Assembly: GCA_002215645.1 (NCBI GenBank)
Contig: NGFI01000012.1
Location: 115,258-179,257, forward strand
Length of the DNA: 64,000 nt
Reading direction: 5' to 3'
Origin: Gemmatimonadetes bacterium 2013_60CM_65_52
GTDB lineage: Bacteria; Gemmatimonadota; Gemmatimonadetes; Gemmatimonadales; Gemmatimonadaceae
Shown: positions 61,968 through 64,000 of the stretch, in pieces
Layout of the letters: each line of letters starts with the position of its first letter
How positions within the stretch are numbered: position 1 is the first letter of the stretch
The notes under the pieces: generated by a model
Databases searched by the model: none
Told to the model about the DNA's origin: nothing
Seen by the model: only the letters and a program-made list of their open reading frames with translations
Made by a program: the position numbers and the translations under genes

Positions 61968-63839
61968 TCACTTCGTCGAACCTGAACTACCGATCTGCGA
62001 ACCCTTCGCCGCCCACCGGCCAGATCGTATTTGAAGCCACAGCTCTACCTCGAGCGTGCTGCCAACCCGCGACGACGAGCCTTTATGCCCGCCACGTCCC
62101 TCACGCGCTGCACAAACCGCATCGCGCAATCGCTTCGGATCCACGCACCCGAGCTGCCCGAGAATCGGATCCTCCAGCAGCCGGTCGAGGTATTGCCGTT
62201 CGTGCGTCAACGACCACACGTCGAAACCGTCCGCCTCTCCCTTGCCGACCCGCGTACGCACGAACTCCGGCAGAATGCCTCGCATCGACTCACGAAGAAT
62301 CCACTTTCGCTGCTGCGGCCGGACGACCAGCTCCGGAGGCAATCGCAGCGAAAGCTCCACGAGCGGACGGTGGAGGTACGGATGCCGCACATCCAACGCG
62401 TCCTCATGCGGCCCATCGATCAGCGTCGACGGAATGGCCGCGATCAGCGCCGCCTGCGCCTGCTCGTACTTGTGCCCAAGGCGACCGCCATACACCTGGT
62501 CGTGCGCGGTGCGGGAGACGATGTCGAACCGCTGCGTGGCCTCCGACGTCAACCACGGCGGCACATCACCCTCTCCGCCACGGGTGAGTGCGCGACGCAG
62601 ACCAGTCGGCAAGAGCGGAAGCAGCGCGTTGCGATAGGCCAGCTCCCAGAACGACACCCTGCCCAACGCCGCCCGATACGCCATTTCCGCGAGCGCATGC
62701 CCCAACTGACCGGACACCACCCAGTCTGCAAAGAAGAACATCGTGCCCAGTGCGAGGTTGTCTCCGCCAAGTCCGGTGAACAACACTCGACCTCCCGCAC
62801 TCTCGATGACACGGGCCGCCTCGCAATCGCGCGCGGCCGCCGGAAAGGACCGATTCGGTTGATCGAGTAGCGGTGGATCGATCAGCACCTCGCTGCGGCT
62901 CACGCGATGCGGCACAAGCTCGTTGCGCACGTGCCAGTGCTGCACCACCGCGTCCGAGTACTCCTTCTCGTCGGCGCCGGTTCCAAGCGAGTCGGTGAAC
63001 GTCACGGTGCCACCGAGTCCGTGCGTCGTGTCGCCGCGCGCAGCGAGCCACTGGGAGAGACTGACCACAGACGACGAATCGAGACCGCCGGACAGATGTG
63101 ACCACGTCCGCCCATCGCCAGAGAGGCGCTGGCGCACGGCGTCCATCAGCATCGTACGAAACGCATCCACGCTGTCGCTCGCCGAAAGAACAACGTGGTC
63201 GCGAGCCTGCGCCTCTTCCGCGGACCAATAGCTCGACAAGAGCGGGGTACCGTTTCGTACACGAAGGGCAGTCGCCGCGGGCACCGCTCGAACGTTCGCA
63301 TACACCGTCCGCTCCGGATCGGGAGCACAGTACGAGACGCGCTCGGCGAGATACTGCACGTCGTACGAATCTCCCGCCGCAAGCGGAGACGCGTGGGAGC
63401 AGAAGGTGATCAGTCCGTCGCGTGGCCCAGCGTAGTAGAGCTTTCGAACGCCGAACGTGTCCCGCGCGGCGAGGAGACACCCTGACGTCGGATCCCAGAC
63501 GACGAACGAGAAGTCGCCCTCCAGCCGGCCGATTCTCGCACCCTGATCCCGCGTGACGAACTGCATCACGAGTCCCAGATCGCTCACGTCGTCGTCGCGA
63601 CGAGACAACAGCCGCAGCACCTCGGCCCGATTGTCCAGCCGCGCCACGCCAATGCCGATCGCGGCTCCGAGGCGCGCCACGACGGGGCCGCCGAAATCAT
63701 CCGCAGAAGCGAGACCGAGAAATCCTCGGGCAGTATGGCTCCCCAGCTGCGTCATGGGTCGTGAGCGGGCGATCGTATCACTGAACGACGCGGGCACCGG
63801 TCCGCCGTCCATCCGCACAGCGCACGCGAAGAATCTCAT
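61968..63839 (-). CDS. Lasso cyclase (asparagine synthetase-like C protein)
   Basis: A 623-residue enzyme that adenylates the ring Asp side chain and closes the lasso macrolactam. Residues 1-200 form a degenerate glutaminase-like domain (EGDFSFVVWDPTSGCLLAARD). The PP-loop SGGLDSS is at 250-256, in a typical asparagine-synthetase setting, and the C-terminal part keeps LFTGLGGDNLALG and VRHPYLHRPLVELSLRLPPE. No catalytic Cys2 exists, as expected for a cyclase. The ATG overlaps the B2 stop by four bases (ATGA). Confidence 0.92.
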   Translation of the reverse strand: MRFFACAVRMDGGPVPASFSDTIARSRPMTQLGSHTARGFLGLASADDFGGPVVARLGAAIGIGVARLDNRAEVLRLLSRRDDDVSDLGLVMQFVTRDQGARIGRLEGDFSFVVWDPTSGCLLAARDTFGVRKLYYAGPRDGLITFCSHASPLAAGDSYDVQYLAERVSYCAPDPERTVYANVRAVPAATALRVRNGTPLLSSYWSAEEAQARDHVVLSASDSVDAFRTMLMDAVRQRLSGDGRTWSHLSGGLDSSSVVSLSQWLAARGDTTHGLGGTVTFTDSLGTGADEKEYSDAVVQHWHVRNELVPHRVSRSEVLIDPPLLDQPNRSFPAAARDCEAARVIESAGGRVLFTGLGGDNLALGTMFFFADWVVSGQLGHALAEMAYRAALGRVSFWELAYRNALLPLLPTGLRRALTRGGEGDVPPWLTSEATQRFDIVSRTAHDQVYGGRLGHKYEQAQAALIAAIPSTLIDGPHEDALDVRHPYLHRPLVELSLRLPPELVVRPQQRKWILRESMRGILPEFVRTRVGKGEADGFDVWSLTHERQYLDRLLEDPILGQLGCVDPKRLRDAVCAAREGRGGHKGSSSRVGSTLEVELWLQIRSGRWAAKGSQIGSSGSTK

Positions 63840-64000
63840 GACGCCAGGCCCTCTATAGGGCGGAAGCGTCTCACGTGCTCCGGTACGTCGTTGATGGGAT
63901 GCCCTCGATACTCGATCCAGGCGTGTGCGAGAAACGGGTACGACTGCACGCCCATGCGGTAATGCGCCACGATCCCCCGGCGGCGAAGACACCAGTAGAG
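63836..64000 (-). CDS. Lasso leader peptidase B2 (transglutaminase-like), 3' end only
   Basis: The last 54 codons of a B2 protein; the start lies beyond the window. The visible chain (LYWCLRRRGIVAHYRMGVQS, then YPFLAHAWIEYRGHPINDVP) has the AHAW-x-E motif with the catalytic His of transglutaminase-like lasso peptidases, and the following Asp. It overlaps the cyclase start. A B1 (RRE/PqqD-like) gene and an exporter should lie further upstream on this strand. Confidence 0.85.
   Translation of the reverse strand, partial: LYWCLRRRGIVAHYRMGVQSYPFLAHAWIEYRGHPINDVPEHVRRFRPIEGLAS

Noticed and set aside
61895..62587. A 230-codon plus-strand frame antisense to the lasso cyclase
   Set aside because: Arg/Pro-rich shadow of the cyclase gene; no motif.
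62566..63480. A 304-codon minus-strand frame inside the cyclase gene
   Set aside because: Shifted frame of the cyclase, Arg-rich, no domain.
1..64000. CRISPR arrays, tRNA or rRNA genes, insertion sequences, prophage or attachment sites
   Set aside because: No regularly spaced direct repeats, no cloverleaf with CCA-type ends, no transposase or integrase motif was found by reading either strand.

Overview
The window is GC-rich bacterial chromosome, almost entirely coding, with many ATGA stop/start overlaps. The protein repertoire points to a Gemmatimonadota-like organism (inference, no marker gene seen): SusC/SusD transporters, two >1000-residue secreted BNR/sortilin-like propeller proteins, a BlaI/M56 pair fused to HEAT repeats, a protein kinase-ATPase-TPR regulator, DUF1080, DUF4242 and DUF3224 proteins, and many secreted hydrolases. 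No tRNA, rRNA, CRISPR array or insertion sequence was recognised, and no gene-free stretch exceeds about 170 bases.

Layout. 1-2.5 kb: the end of cutC, then a minus-strand pair (DUF1080 lipoprotein, nucleoside-symporter-like MFS permease). 2.6-12 kb: a purine-degradation locus with two divergent arms. Guanine deaminase and a DUF6986 aldolase-like protein run leftward. The three xanthine dehydrogenase subunits, allantoinase, allantoicase, OHCU decarboxylase, HIU hydrolase and urate oxidase run rightward. Together they cover guanine/xanthine to ureidoglycolate and urea. 12-17.6 kb: a YgiB-like/YgiC-like pair, a small secreted protein, a TonB-dependent receptor, secreted MsrA and DUF4242. 17.6-28 kb: a leftward operon (class C beta-lactamase-family hydrolase, alpha/beta hydrolase, thioesterase, kinase-ATPase-TPR) divergent from blaI, an M56-HEAT protein, a HEAT protein and a TPR protein, an arrangement that recalls bla operons. 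28-51 kb: mostly secreted catabolic enzymes (sortilin-like proteins, dienelactone hydrolase, M28 peptidase, GH29, GH130-like, amidohydrolase), small membrane proteins, and one decayed nucleotidyltransferase.

52-64 kb is the highlight: a lasso-peptide locus. On the minus strand it carries the end of a B2 leader peptidase, a lasso cyclase (asparagine synthetase-like) and two short precursor genes that are not obvious by length. Both precursors have the canonical leader pattern Y-x-x-P-x-L-x3-G-x5-T, Thr at -2, and a predicted Ala1-Asp8 ring. Convergent to them, on the plus strand, lie an ECF sigma factor, a FecR anti-sigma, a SusC receptor with an N-terminal STN signalling domain, a SusD lipoprotein, and a secreted S9 (prolyl-oligopeptidase-like) protein proposed as a lasso isopeptidase. 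Two XRE regulators are divergent from the sigma gene. The proposed working model is: make and export lasso peptide, re-import it through SusCD, signal uptake through FecR to the sigma factor, and open it with the isopeptidase. This resembles the isopeptidase/FecI-FecR/TonB lasso loci known from Proteobacteria, with SusCD in place of a simple TonB receptor.
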